Assembly: GCA_963678675.1 (NCBI GenBank)
Contig: OY783191.1
Location: forward strand, 14,723,096 to 14,787,095
DNA: 64,000 nucleotides
Reading direction: 5' to 3'
Origin: Xiphydria camelus
Taxonomy: Eukaryota; Arthropoda; Insecta; Hymenoptera; Xiphydriidae
Shown here: one piece after another, positions 53,540-63,719 of the stretch
Layout: each line of letters opens with the position of its first letter
Position numbering within the stretch: the stretch's first letter is position 1
Notes under the pieces: generated by a model
Told to the model about the DNA's origin: nothing
What the model saw: only the letters and a program-made list of their open reading frames with translations
Database searches by the model: none
Position numbers and translations under genes: made by a program

Positions 53540-54199
53540 TTGCGTCAATTCAGCACAATAACTGCAGCGCCAAACATCACAGAGACCAAAGACAGTATCT
53601 TTATGTTAAACGATAATTACGCGCATTGCACAGCAGTAGACATCAACCCATCCGAGGAAGTAACAGAAACTTTAGTAGAGAAAAAGCTAATTTCAATTGG
53701 AGATATTAAATCTCAAGAACCAACTAAAGGAGAAGTAATTGTATCACAAAATAAAAGCAAATACGTATTCAGCCTGGTAACTAGGAATTCATATAACCAA
53801 AAACCTCTAACGAAAGCAATTTTTATCGCTTTAACTAATTTGAAAAATATACTTTCATCAAAAAACATTAAGTCCTTCGCGATTTCAAAAAAAGGAACAA
53901 GTTTCGATGAAGTACAATGGAGCTTTGTTAGAAACATGCTTAGGTATTTGTTCGGAGAGACCGACATAATAATTCGAATTTGCTCAGACGAAATAATAAT
54001 TCCGGAGCCTGAAATACGACAGGATATAATAAAAGAGAATCACGAGTCTGCTATCGCGTATCATAAGGGTGTAACAAAAACGTATCATAGAATCAGAACC
54101 GAATACTTCTGGCACAACATGAAAAAAGATATTCAGGATTTTATTAGAGTTTGCGATAGCTGCCAAAGGAAAAAGCTTGTCAGGGTAAAAACCAAATAA
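53540..54199 (+). pseudogene. pol: Gypsy integrase N-terminal zinc domain
   Basis: The last 60 codons have ESAIAYHKGVTKTYHRI and FIRVCDSCQRKK: the HHCC zinc motif of retroviral-type integrases. The first 150 residues are a less typical region. It ends in TAA at 54197-54199, in frame, with the homology continuing beyond. Confidence 0.8.
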
Positions 54200-55056
54200 C
54201 CTATGGTGATTACCGATACACCAACAGAAGCATTCGAGAAAGTATCATTAGATATAGTTGGACTCCTCCGAACAACGAGAGAGCAGGAAATAAATATATC
54301 CTGACCTTACAATGCAATTTAACGAAGTTCTGCGATGCTTTCCCCATTCCTGACGCGACTGTGGAAACAATTGCAACGGTTCTCGCAAAGGAATTTATAT
54401 GTCGGTATGGTGCGCCCGGTATCTTAACCGATCAGGGAACAAACTTTACAGGGTCAGTCATGAAACAACTAGCAAAAATGTTTAAAATTCGACAAGTGAA
54501 AACCACCCCCTTTCGTCCACAATCGAACGGTTCTCTAGAGAGAAGCCATATGGTTTTAATAGAATACCTTAAGCACTATATTACCAGGAAAAAAGACTGG
54601 GATGATTGGGTTAGATTCGCCATTTTCTCTTACAACACTTCCGTGCATGAAGGCACACACTACCAACCTCATGAACTAGTATTTGGTACTAAAGCAAAGG
54701 TCCCATCCAGTATGCCTTCTCCCGATAAACTAAAACTAACCTATGACACCCTCTTTGTGAACCTAGCGTTACGACTAACTGAAGCTCGGAAAAACGCCGC
54801 CGAATATTTGAAAGCCGCTAAAGTAAAATCAAAAGCATATTACGATAGACAAATTAACATGGAAACATTTAGACCAGGCGAACAGGTATACCTGTTAAAC
54901 GAGAAAAGAACTAAATTCGATGCTCATTATCTTGGTCCTTTCACAGTAAAGCAGGCGCTAGATGACGCGAACGTAGTTATATATATAAGTCCAATAAAAA
55001 CGAAGAAAGTTCATGCGAATAAACTTAAGCATGCGTACGTCTCAGAATCAGACTGA
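54200..55056 (+). pseudogene. pol: Gypsy integrase catalytic core and C-terminus
   Basis: The first Asp is in VSLDIVGL near 54248, before a frameshift near 54270. The main frame (54361-55056) has LTDQGTNF with the second Asp and SNGSLERSH with the Glu, 35 residues apart as in the DD35E family. The C-terminus has FRPGEQVYLL and HYLGPFTVKQAL, a beta-barrel domain. It would insert the cDNA. Damage: the TAA at 54197 and the shift. Confidence 0.85.
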
Positions 55057-55462
55057 TTCTCGCTATACCTCACTACCACTCAGATACACCACCTTTGTCC
55101 TATATTAATATATATTTAAGACTACTTCATATAACATATATTCAATTGTTAACCACCATACACGTAAGATTACCCATTAACGTTCATTATATTTTAGAAT
55201 TATCGCATGTACCTAATTGTGTAGAACATCAGCGGAATGTACGTATTAATTTTCATTTCCACGAAGATACATTACCTTTGTTACTATATTAGTATATATT
55301 TAAGACTGCTTCATATAACATATATTCAATTGTTAATCACCCTACATATAAGATTACCGCTTATAATATTTAAGACCTATCGCATACTAATGTATTACCA
55401 CTACATATCTTCATGAAACGTATTCCCCACTTAGGGAATACGTTTCTTCTCAAGGGGGGAGG
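55057..55462 (+). other. Gypsy 3' untranslated region, no envelope gene
   Basis: About 400 bp, AT-rich, with two diverged copies of acttcatataacatatattcaattgtta (55121 and 55306), then the polypurine tract before the LTR. I see no gene. Confidence 0.7.
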
Positions 55463-55984
55463 TGTTACGCTCAGCGCAACCACGCTTCCCTCTGCATCAC
55501 AGATTATCGTTCCCCCGCGGTATACGCAGGTACGCTCCGAGCATTTCGACCTTTTTCCTCCGAACCATCGCCGATCCCTAGACGCTTTCCTCTCCAATCA
55601 TCGTAGATGCACCCCCGAAAAAACTGACTTTCTCTTTTACAACCACTTCTGACTCACTACCCACACGCTTAGATTTTCCCTTTCCCGTTTGCAGTTTTTT
55701 CTCCCCCACTCCTTCGCTGAGGGATAATATTAGGACCGAACGAGCCACCGACGCCGTCTTTTCCGTTTTTTCCATCGATAGTTTGACATCGTAGCTTCGA
55801 TAGTTAGTTTTAGTCACAGAGACCATCAGTTTGGCCATATTAAAAATAAAGGCATATGACATATCATCGGCTACCGAGTTCATCTTCATTCCGAGTGTGA
55901 TCACCCACCACCCACGACGGGCAGCGGACCTCCTTCTTTTCGAACCCGTTACTGATCTGGATCCGAGCGACCCAGTTCGTAACA
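55463..55984 (+). repeat. 3' LTR of the gypsy element
   Basis: Matches the 5' LTR almost exactly, with a CA insertion near 55665 and a few substitutions. It is preceded by a purine-rich tract, caaggggggagg, at 55451-55462. Confidence 0.95.
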
Positions 55985-56226
55985 ATAGCGAATTTGGTTT
56001 AAGTCCATTAACTTTTTGAAAATCATGATCTTATGATGGTTTTTTGAGATTTAAAAAAAAATGTGACGTGATGGAGACAAACGGACACCGGATTCCGATT
56101 CAGCGACCCCAAAAACATAAAAATATACTGGTCTGGTTCTGGGAATAAGACCTTTTTTTTTGTGTGCCTGTGTAATTGAACGTCTAAATACCCCGCCGAA
56201 AGGTAGGGAAGTATAACACTCACACA

Positions 56227-56450
56227 GCGTACACCCAGCGTCTCGGATTCTGTTTCTGATGACTTTTGTAAAATGTCATTTTTAAGGTACTGTCCAATGA
56301 TCAATCAATTATAATGCTTTCATTAACCAGGATAAATGCCATTATAGCTAATGAAAGCATGAGAATTACTTGTTCATTGGATAGTACCTTAAAAATTACA
56401 TTTTGCAAAAGTCACCAGAAGCAGAATCCGAGACGCTGAGTGTACTCCCC
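56227..56450. mobile_element. Foldback MITE, family B copy 2
   Basis: Arms of about 100 bp share gtacac, cagcgtctcggattctg, gactttt and ggtactgtccaatga in opposite orientation; the loop contains caggataaatgcc. The plan, spacing and the words tcattaac and catgagaatta match copy 1 at 34938, although the outer bases have diverged. Confidence 0.75.
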
Positions 56451-56657
56451 GAATTTGTGTACCTCTCGGCAGGCCAATGGTTGCTGAGGGGGTGCTAGCA
56501 CGGGCGTACCCCTGCTTAGAATCACTATCGACTTACCGGCCGAGAAGCTGTTGCAAGCACGCTTTCAACAGTAGAGTCGAGGGAGGGGCGTATAAGCTGA
56601 TGCATCAGGAAGCCTCTCCCTCGATGAAACCGAACGTGCATCGGGCCTCATTAGTGT
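56451..56657. other. Unassigned, adjoining Polinton 2
   Basis: No gene supported. A short inverted pair (gagggaggggcg and ccctccctcg-like) is present. It is the left flank of the ATPase relic. Confidence 0.25.
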
Positions 56658-56705
56658 ATGGAAAGATATAGGAATGTCGACTGCTTCTATCTCTGTAATA
56701 TGATT
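56658..56705 (+). pseudogene. Polinton ATPase fragment
   Basis: The codons read MERYRNVDCFYLCNM, matching MGRHREVDCFYLCQ of the intact ATPase (Polinton 1). Directly after it the sequence is already the YWDDPNEL gene (DLKNYGKI). A deletion thus joined the ATPase middle to the next gene. Confidence 0.6.
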
Positions 56706-57042
56706 TAAAGAATTATGGAAAGATCGTCCTTTCAACGAATGCACACAGGAAATTCTACAATGCGAGAGAACCAATTCGTGCCGTCAAAAGTACCAAATTC
56801 AACAACATTATCGCAAGAGTGATTAGCTATCATGCGGAGCGTAAAGGAAAAGGTGTGAAACTACCACAGTACATGGTAGCTAAGAAAAGTAGACGAATTG
56901 ATTACACATACTGGGATGATTCAAACGAACTCATGGATTGCCTGCATCTACTACTAGCTTCTCAGGCTGCCGGCAACTCGAGTCACTCTAACGAAATCAT
57001 CTCCATCGTCTAGGAACTACGCGAGGCTGACATCATTTATTA
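56702..57042 (+). pseudogene. Conserved Polinton YWDDPNEL protein, C-terminal half
   Basis: DLKNYGKIVLSTNAHRKFY through YTYWDDSNELMDCLHLLLAS and ELREADIIY, with one TAG at 57011-57013. It matches 15131-15439 of Polinton 1 but keeps a stretch (about 56835-56890) missing there. Confidence 0.65.
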
Positions 57043-57416
57043 GTGGAATCGTGCCATGTTACGCATTCAGTGTCATCCGCGAGCGTTGACGTATTTGGAC
57101 AGCTGTTGAGCAAGAACTCAGGTAAGAGTAGCCGCAGCTCTCAAGAGTGTACAATCTCGCCGATCCCACGCAATAGCATGACGCCTAGTACAACAGGAAA
57201 TGCGTACCATATATCAAATCACAACGTCAATGTGAAACGATATCGACAACATCAATGCGATAGTTTAAGTTCTCGATTCCAACTTTCGCGATAATCTGAG
57301 AAAGCAACAGATGAACAACAAGAGCTTTGAAGAGTTGACATTGCGCAGTTCCAAGGTCATTTCTTAATTGGATGCTCGACTGAGTGAATTGGAAGCAGAA
57401 TGGATCAAGAAAAATT
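57043..57416 (+). pseudogene. Small coiled-coil Polinton protein, degenerate
   Basis: SVDVFGQLLSKNSG near 57078 and a later QMNNKSFEEL...LDARLSELEAEW near 57310-57405 match the gene at 15474-15893. Several stops and shifts lie between. Confidence 0.55.
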
Positions 57417-58248
57417 AACCGTCGTGAAGGAACTTCACAAATCGTCCAGAAGAAATTATCAGCATCGACGCGTTGATATGCACAAATTGGATGAGACTTG
57501 GCCAACGGATCTCATTGATATGTCATCTTACGCGAGAGTCAATAGTGGCTACCGCTTCCTGTTAATGATCATCGATGTATTCTTGAAATTTATCTGAGCT
57601 GTGCCGCTGAAGAGCAAGAATGGCGAGAATGTGGCAACGGCTATGGAATCCGTACTCAAATAGGACTCAATAGCACGTTGACTCCGGCAAGGAGTATTAT
57701 AATGCTTATAATTTTATAATTAAAAATTTAAGGCTCCCATGAAACAACAAAATAAACTTGTATAGCAACCTAAACGCCTCCATCTGCGAGCGTTTCAATC
57801 GTACTTTGAAGAGCAAAATGTGGATGCACAGTTCAGTCTACGAGGTAACCGCAAGTGGACTAACATCTTGCCCGATTTAGTGTTCAACTAAAACGACAGT
57901 AAACATCGAACTATCGGAATGAAACAGCGAGATATTAACGCTCACAGCGCCCAGCAACTGCTACAACCCATCTACGGGAAGTTTTGAGTGAAGGCGAGAA
58001 AGATGAAACCGAAATTCCGGGTTGGAGATGAAGCCCGCATCAGCAAATTCAAAGACGTCTTCGAGAAGGGTTACACACCCAATTGGACGACGGAAATATT
58101 CACCATCATTGCTGTAAAAAATACCGTTCCAGTGACGTACAAGCTGAAGGATTATCAAGATCAACCCATCGAAGTTGGCTTCTATGAGAAGGAACTCGTT
58201 AAAGTTAAATATTCCAACGTTTACCTCGTGGAGAAGGTACTCAGATGA
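57400..58248 (+). pseudogene. Polinton integrase, nearly full length but broken
   Basis: The start (VVKELHKSSRRNY) and LDETWPTDLIDMSS, with the first catalytic Asp, are open to 57597. The middle (57600-57985) is read in several frames with stops; the second Asp region near 57680 is damaged. The C-terminal domain (57988-58248), KPKFRVGDEARISKFKDVF and WTTEIFTI, is a chromo/SH3-like tail that the Polinton 1 copy has lost. Confidence 0.75.
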
Positions 58249-58348
58249 CGTAGAAATAGATTCTATGTAAAATGATTGGGTTTTGATGACTCACATTATA
58301 GTTGGATTGACAAATAAAAACTACAAATAATGCAATTAGAAGGATTAA

Positions 58349-58860
58349 TCACTCAGTCAAACCCTTACCATGATCGTGCATACATTTAAGGTGGTCGTGA
58401 AGTGTAAAGCAATTGGAAGAAAGAGAGGTAGAGGTCTCGTCAATAGTGTCATCAACAAACTTCCCGTCGAAGAGCATACTCCGGGACATACTCTGGCATG
58501 CTACCCATACCGTGGAAGAATGGCAATTTCTTGCCATTCCTCATACCTCTATTTGTGGGTCGCAGTGCCACTGAAGTGCTAGCCGGCAGCACTGCCAGCA
58601 TCGTCAATACTGTCAACGATGCGACTGCAGCCAAGTGACAACTCGAGGAAAGTCAACTGCAAAGCAAAACGATGGAAGCTATTATATGGGGAAAGAGACT
58701 TCACCTGAAGTCATACAGGGGTGGCTTGAGCCTTCACTTGCAATCGCGTCCAAGAAACTAATTATGAAACTACCACGTCGAGCACTGACCGATGCGGATC
58801 TGCTGAAATATGCGAAAATCTTGAAGATTCAACAATTTCGCAGAGTCTACCTGTGAAACG
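58349..58860 (+). pseudogene. Conserved Polinton proteins before the protease
   Basis: Two pieces can be read. LVNSVINKLPVEEH near 58437-58478 begins a small protein whose continuation (PGH..CYP) is weak. From about 58510 a hydrophobic segment (GNFLPFLIPLFVGRS), an Ala-rich helix and a stretch near 58660-58855 (EESQLQSKTMEA, PRRALTDADLLKYAKIL) form a second. These were probably the small capsid-associated proteins that precede the protease. Roles are inferred from position only. Confidence 0.45.
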
Positions 58861-59126
58861 GTCTACCCAAGAATAGTCCTCGAAGATACGAATTGGCGAT
58901 CGTAAATCTCGATGATGAGAACGGACCCGGAACTCATTTGACTGCGTATCGAAAAATTGGTGATGAAGTCACATACTTCGACAGTTTTGGCAATTTACGG
59001 CCACCCCCAGATCCCACCGCATATCTCGATGACGGTAGTGTAAAGTATAATCACGAGAGGTACCAGAATTATGAAACTTTTGAATGCGGACATTTGTTCC
59101 TAAAGTTCTTGAACAACCGGCTATAA
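58861..59126 (+). pseudogene. Polinton cysteine protease (adenain/ULP1-like)
   Basis: From about 58861 the frame carries ELAIVNLDDENGPGTHLTAY with the catalytic His, EVTYFDSFGNL with the Asp, and FECGHLFLKFL with the Cys nucleophile. This is the maturation protease of Polintons and adenoviruses. The triad is present, but a TGA near 58855 separates it from its upstream part, so it is probably dead. Polinton 1 lacks this gene. Confidence 0.7.
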
Positions 59127-59159
59127 AGAGTCAGTTCATCCACCGAAAAGTCGCCGTCA

Positions 59160-59847
59160 TGAACAATTCGTTCACGCCGACTTTATCGAGGATTTCCTCG
59201 GTGCTCGAGACTCGGTACTTTCTACCCATCGAGCTCTTATCACGTAAGAACTACACTCTCGGATTGGTGGAACTGCTAACTTTCAACTCGATTCCCAACA
59301 TTGACGTGGGCAACAACAAGCTGCACGTTCGAGATGAAGAAATCGATGATGAAGAAATCATCATACCCATTAGCAGTTACGAGACTGAGGATATTGAGAG
59401 ATATATGAGGAAGCAAGAATATCGTCATCAGCATCATACCTAACAATAATACACTGCGCGGTGAAATCAAGTGCACTCACAGCATAGATTTCGCCCAAAC
59501 GATTTCATCGGTCGTATGATGGGTTTCACACCACGTGTCTCCTTGAGGCTAACGTGAATTATCAGTTCGATCTTCCCGCGACCATTCTTAAAGTCAATGC
59601 ACTGAGAGTCGAGTCCAACATCACAGCGGGCGCCTACATCAACGAGCGCAGAATGCACACCATCCACGAATTTCTTCTCATCGTTTCACCGGGATATAAG
59701 ATCATCGAGGTGCCGTCGCATGCCATTTATCTACCGATCGCCGTCCAAGTAATACATCAACTTCAGCTCCGATTGGTCGATCAAGACGGGAACTTGGCGA
59801 ATTTTCGCGGAGAAGTCATAACCGTGAGATTGCACATAAAATCGTAA
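59160..59847 (+). pseudogene. Polinton penton protein, copy 2
   Basis: MNNSFTPTLSRISSVLE at 59160, LVELLTFNSIPNIDVG, then stops and a shift near 59440-59550, then ESNITAGAYINERRMHTIHE and FRGEVITVRLHIK. It matches 12935-13627 throughout, and the stop 20 bp after the protease supports the gene order. Confidence 0.75.
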
Positions 59848-59890
59848 TGGGAATCATTTATAACGGAAGGCGATATAAGAGTGATCCGGT

Positions 59891-61303
59891 ATGTCGAAAT
59901 TCGACCAGTCACCGAGCGTCGCTCAAAGTGTTAACACGCTCAAACATGGCGCTCCTGATGAATCTGGGTCTAAGAGTGAAGACATCTCGAGGAGAAAGAA
60001 AGTCATATGGTTCTGCTGCTACACTTTCATCACCTGCTACGCTCCATGGGGGAGGGAAATTCTGACGATTTACGCACTGATCGTCTTTGACGAATCCATC
60101 TCACATTGCGAAACTCATTCGCACCAGCCTTACGCTTCATCAATCTTCATCAACAGCGACGAGATTCGAATCGCCGTTCAACACCAAGATGTGTGTCTGC
60201 TGCCAAGCAGGAACTCACTGCACATATATGGCAGACTCTTGAAAGATGACGGGGTTCCGCGGCTCCTCTAACCACTGCCTCGTCAACAACAGTACATATG
60301 AGGAGCACAGTTCCAAAACTCATTTAGTCCATTCGCAGTTTGTCTTATAATCGCTAAACTATTAGCAATTATAGGACAAACTGCGAATGGACTAAACGAG
60401 TTTTGGAACTGTGCTCCTCATATCATCTTTTTGAGGAAATACATTACGAGATCAATGTCGTGGAAATCGATTGGTGCAAGATTGTCGGGCTTACAAGCAT
60501 TACGAAGGACTTCGTTTCCCCTAATCCGGATCAGCAGTCATTACTGCAAAATACTGGCTGGCTCGATACCAAAGGAAACAACAACAAGTTGACTAGCGAT
60601 GATGGCTACTTCGATGTTTCTATACCGCTGAGGGTTCTCGGCTTTGCCGAAAATCATTAATGTACCATCATAAACGCTAAGCATGAGCACATTCTCACGA
60701 GGGCAAACAGTGACGTGAATGCCGTCATTCAATCGGCCGAAGAAGCCTTCAAAATCACAATACTCAAGGTGGAATGGATGGTGTTTTACGTCAGTCACGG
60801 ATTAACGAAAAATTCAGCTGCTGAATTTTGTTGCCAATGACCCCGTCATCTCTATGAGTTGTCGCACATGGGAACTCTACGAGTATCCACTACTTCTTCG
60901 CACTTGGAAATCCGTGTAGACTGTGAAGACGTCAACACAGCTGGAGAAACCACACTACGTTAAGTTCTTCTTGAACTGGCAATGGAAATTATTGAAATCT
61001 GAATCTCGACATTGAATGCTATCAGTGCGCTCTACTGTATGCGTTGTACATAAATTTTTAAGCTTCGTTTTATGGCAGGGAGCCCAAGCCATGCTGAGCA
61101 AAGACGAATTCCTCATATACATGCCGCTCATTATCATCGATTGTTCTAAGCAGTATGGGTCGCTGAAATCAGGGCCTGCGGACGTACGCCTCGAATTCGA
61201 ATCTACCGACAATTTTTCAGTCGAAACGTTGGCGTACTGCTTGTTCCTATATAACCGCATTATAAAGTATCAGCCTATTAGCGGTGTTGTCAAGAAGCTG
61301 GTA
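59891..61303 (+). pseudogene. Polinton major capsid protein, copy 2
   Basis: Starts MSKFDQSPSVAQSVN and runs through FDESISHCETHSHQPY and SDEIRIAVQHQD. A 122-bp palindromic MITE at 60299-60420 interrupts it; then HLFEEIHYEINVVEID, DVSIPLRVLGF, FKITILKVEWM and, after several stops, the C-terminal KYQPISGVVKKLV at about 61300. It has the same layout as 11503-12891. Confidence 0.75.
60299..60420. mobile_element. 122-bp palindromic MITE in the capsid gene
   Basis: Starts tgaggagcacagttcc and ends with the inverted copy. Two 53-bp arms differ at only about two or three positions; TA is duplicated (60297-60298, 60421-60422). It is young compared with the decayed gene around it. Confidence 0.8.
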
Positions 61304-61339
61304 TAAAATCGTGAGGATTGATTACGAGCGGCTCAGTGC

Positions 61340-61830
61340 CATGGAAGTCTTCGTGGACGTGCAGGGCTTCAAGAGACCCGCTAATGAGTTTATGGCGAAA
61401 GAGCACATCGTGCTACCCATCGAGGCAACGACGCCAATGATATTCCTCTTTAAACCACCATACTCGTGGGAAAAATTAGTAATTAAATTTAAATGCAGCA
61501 ACGCCTGGCTAACGCAATTTCCACGGCATTTCGTGGCATTCGAGCAGCATAAGCAATATGGTGAAGAAAATAATCCGCGCTCATCTGCGAGATGCTGCAA
61601 AGATTTAAATAAAGGGCGAGAAAAAGAAAGTTCAGCTTGAAAAGCAGCTAGGAAAGCAGTGTACAGTCGTCAACCTGGAAGACGCGGGATGCCCATCGCT
61701 ACTAAAATTGTCCAGTACGCGACGTGCCGATTGTGCGAATAATTTGGAGGCTCCAAGATACTATTGCGTGGTTAAAAACGTCAATTTGCTGAAACCCTAG
61801 TTAAAGAACAACCTATCGTTGGATCGTTCG
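61340..61830 (+). pseudogene. DVQGFK Polinton protein, copy 2
   Basis: MEVFVDVQGFKRPANEF at 61340 and FLFKPPYSWEKL; the continuation is in other frames: KKKVQLEKQLGKQCTVV, GCPSLLKLSS and CANNLE..YYCVVKNVNLLKP to about 61800. It matches 10779-11480, with the same Cys positions. Confidence 0.7.
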
Positions 61831-62108
61831 GAAAAGGCCATTACTAATTGTAGATACCACGAGCATTAAATTGTAAGCAAAAACGATGGATCGCCGCCTA
61901 TAACACTGGTCAACAGTGATTTTGGTGCCGGGGTATTTCTAGCTCATCTTGTATAAATTTGATGCCCTGAACTCAAATCTGGCGTTAGTTTTTGCCTAGG
62001 AGCTCAAATTTCTAAAATATCCAATTTTAGTGAAAAACACACATTACACTATTTTGAGTTAAATCTTAATCAATTGAAACAAACAAAACACAAATTTGTA
62101 TTATTATA
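61831..62108. other. Unassigned spacer
   Basis: No gene. The word ttggtgccggggtattt near 61921 also occurs, with changes, at 7588, so this may be an end of some element. Confidence 0.25.
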
Positions 62109-62478
62109 GGGGAATGTCGTCAGGGTCGGCCTGCCGACATGCATTGAATTCAAAAGAGAAGTGCATTTGAAGTGCGTAAAAATGGCGACTAGCTACTTCA
62201 TTTTTCAAAACTGCGATTCAGAATAATTTAGCGCCTATATTTCGTCGATTTTCAGCGGCTGACCAACCTAGACAGCACTGGCCAACCTTGACAGTATTTT
62301 TAATTTTTTAAAAATACCCATTACTTTTTAATTTTTCATCCAATCAATTCGTAATACCTCGGAAAAGTTTTCTTTTTTCCGCACCTTTCTAAGAATGCGC
62401 AGTAATTATAAGAATTCTTTTTTACATGGAAATTATGGGCAAAAGTTAAAACTATGGCCAACCCTGACAATATTCCCC
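62109..62478. mobile_element. 370-bp MITE, TA target
   Basis: The ends GGGGAATGTCGTCAGGGT and the inverted GGGGAATATTGTCAGGGT are flanked by TA (62107-62108, 62479-62480). Inside, ggctgaccaacctagacag and ggccaaccttgacag are related internal repeats. It lies directly beyond the stop of the family X fragment. Confidence 0.75.
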
Positions 62479-63715
62479 TATATTATACAAAAATTTAATA
62501 TATTGTTATAATTGTTATAATATATATAAAAATAAAGAATAAAGCCATTGATAAAATAACCAGACACTGATGTACACTGAAAGCTTCGTTTCCGTGAAAC
62601 TCTTGAATGTATTTGGGAACAGTCCCTTTTTAAATTCCAGCAGTAATCTGCCATCATGTGTGTATCCCAACGTCCTTGGTAGCGGTCCTCCATGGTCTTT
62701 ATATCTTGGTGAAATCTTTCAGTCTGTTCCTCAATGATGTCGCCTAAGTTTTCTGGAAAACGGTCCAAGTGACTATGCAAATAGTGCACTTTGATGCTCA
62801 TGTTGCACCCAAGAGATCTGAAACAGTCAAGCATCTCGTTGACTACTTCACCATAGTTGTCAGTCTTGCGCTTCCCTAGAAAATGTTGAACCACTGCAAC
62901 AAATGAGATCCAAGCTTTCCGCTCCGCCTCATTCATTGAGTTTACGAAGGCAGGGTTCTTAATAAGTTACCTTATTTGTGGGCCGTCAAATATTCCTGCT
63001 TAAGTTTTTCTGAACTCAACTGGGGCATTTTCTACCTATATATGCAAAGCATGATCCAGTCTTATCAAGAGCCTTTACAAACTGTTTCATTAGGCCGAGA
63101 TTAATATGAAGTGGAGGAAAGATGATTTTCTCTCGTTCAACTATGGGATCGTTAATGACATTATTTTCCCCAACATCTAGATTTTCTCCCTTAGGCCACT
63201 CTTTTCTAATCCAAGGATGTGTTTTGTCTCTGCTATCCCAGTGGCACAGGAAGCACGGATATTTGGTAAAGCCACTTTGCTGTCCAAGAAGAAAGTTCAC
63301 CATTTTTAAGTTTACACAAATGACCCATTGATGCTCATCATACTTTATCTTCGCCAAGACGAAAGCTGTGGTATCATATGCTTTTTTCATTTTCGTTGAG
63401 TGACTAATTGGTATTGAACCATATTTATTTCCATTGTGTAGAAGGACATATTTTAAACTTCGCTTTGAGCTGTCAATAAATAGGTGCTATTGATTTGGAG
63501 AATAGTCAGGAAGGCCCATTTTTTCCAGGAGTCTTTTAATATCGTGACAATATACAAGATTGTCTTCTTGAGAAAAGAAAGGTAGTAGATCTTTTTCTCT
63601 CGTACGGTAAAAAGTAATCTTGGTTTCTTGTTCCAGTAAATTCTTATCCTTCAACCTGGACGCGCCAGTACTTCAGAAGCTTCTTTTGATAGGTTGAGAT
63701 CTCTGCTGAGGTCGT
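62478..63715 (-). pseudogene. Family X protein, C-terminal part
   Basis: It reads from a LSRDLNLSKE helix and KDKNLLEQET near 63650-63710 (frameshift near 63655), through LFIDSSKRSLKYVLLHNG near 63460, with a stop at the codon before HLFID (63488-63490). It then continues YDEHQWVICVNLKMVNFLLGQ, YPCFLCHWDSRD and FPPLHINLGLMKQFVKAL to 63016; after a break, 62936-62560 has WISFVAVVQHFLG, FPENLGDIIEEQTERFHQD and MADYCWNLKRD. This is a widespread arthropod family of unknown function in my memory. Its N-terminus is cut off at a TTAA (63716-63719). Confidence 0.6.
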
Positions 63716-63719
63716 TTAA

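Larger units (their letters stand above)
47163..55984 (+). mobile_element. Ty3/Gypsy LTR retrotransposon, full length
   Basis: Two LTRs (520 and 522 bp), target duplication ATAG (47159-47162 and 55985-55988), gag, then protease, reverse transcriptase, RNase H and integrase in that order, which defines Ty3/Gypsy. No envelope-like gene follows integrase. It is interrupted at 51800-52616 by a foldback. By eye I count about six substitutions and one 2-bp indel between the LTRs, so the insertion is fairly young even though pol has frameshifts. Confidence 0.95.
46462..56172. mobile_element. Foldback element (CACAGGCACACA ends) split by a gypsy insertion
   Basis: The left end is CACAGGCACACAAAAAAAAA, and the right end at 56172 is its inverted form. 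The subterminal words gttc(c/t)(c/g)ggaaccagacca and ctgaatccgaatccgg are in both. From 46640 to 47160 the element consists of alternately oriented copies of a block with gatggcggatccaata and tcgctgatca. Gypsy interrupts it after 47162, and it resumes at 55985. Without gypsy it is about 890 bp. Flanks ttat and taat do not give a clear duplication. Confidence 0.7.
56658..61830 (+). mobile_element. Polinton 2, decayed, all genes on the plus strand
   Basis: The relics are, in order: ATPase (fragment), YWDDPNEL protein, coiled-coil protein, integrase, hydrophobic protein, protease, penton, major capsid and DVQGFK protein. Every gene has multiple stops or shifts. Neither terminal inverted repeat was found. 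The polymerase fragment at 36118-38417 is on the same strand and would fit as its left end. Confidence 0.8.

Noticed and set aside
55057..55462. Envelope gene of an errantivirus
   Set aside because: Only about 400 bp remain between integrase and LTR; no long frame or membrane segment.
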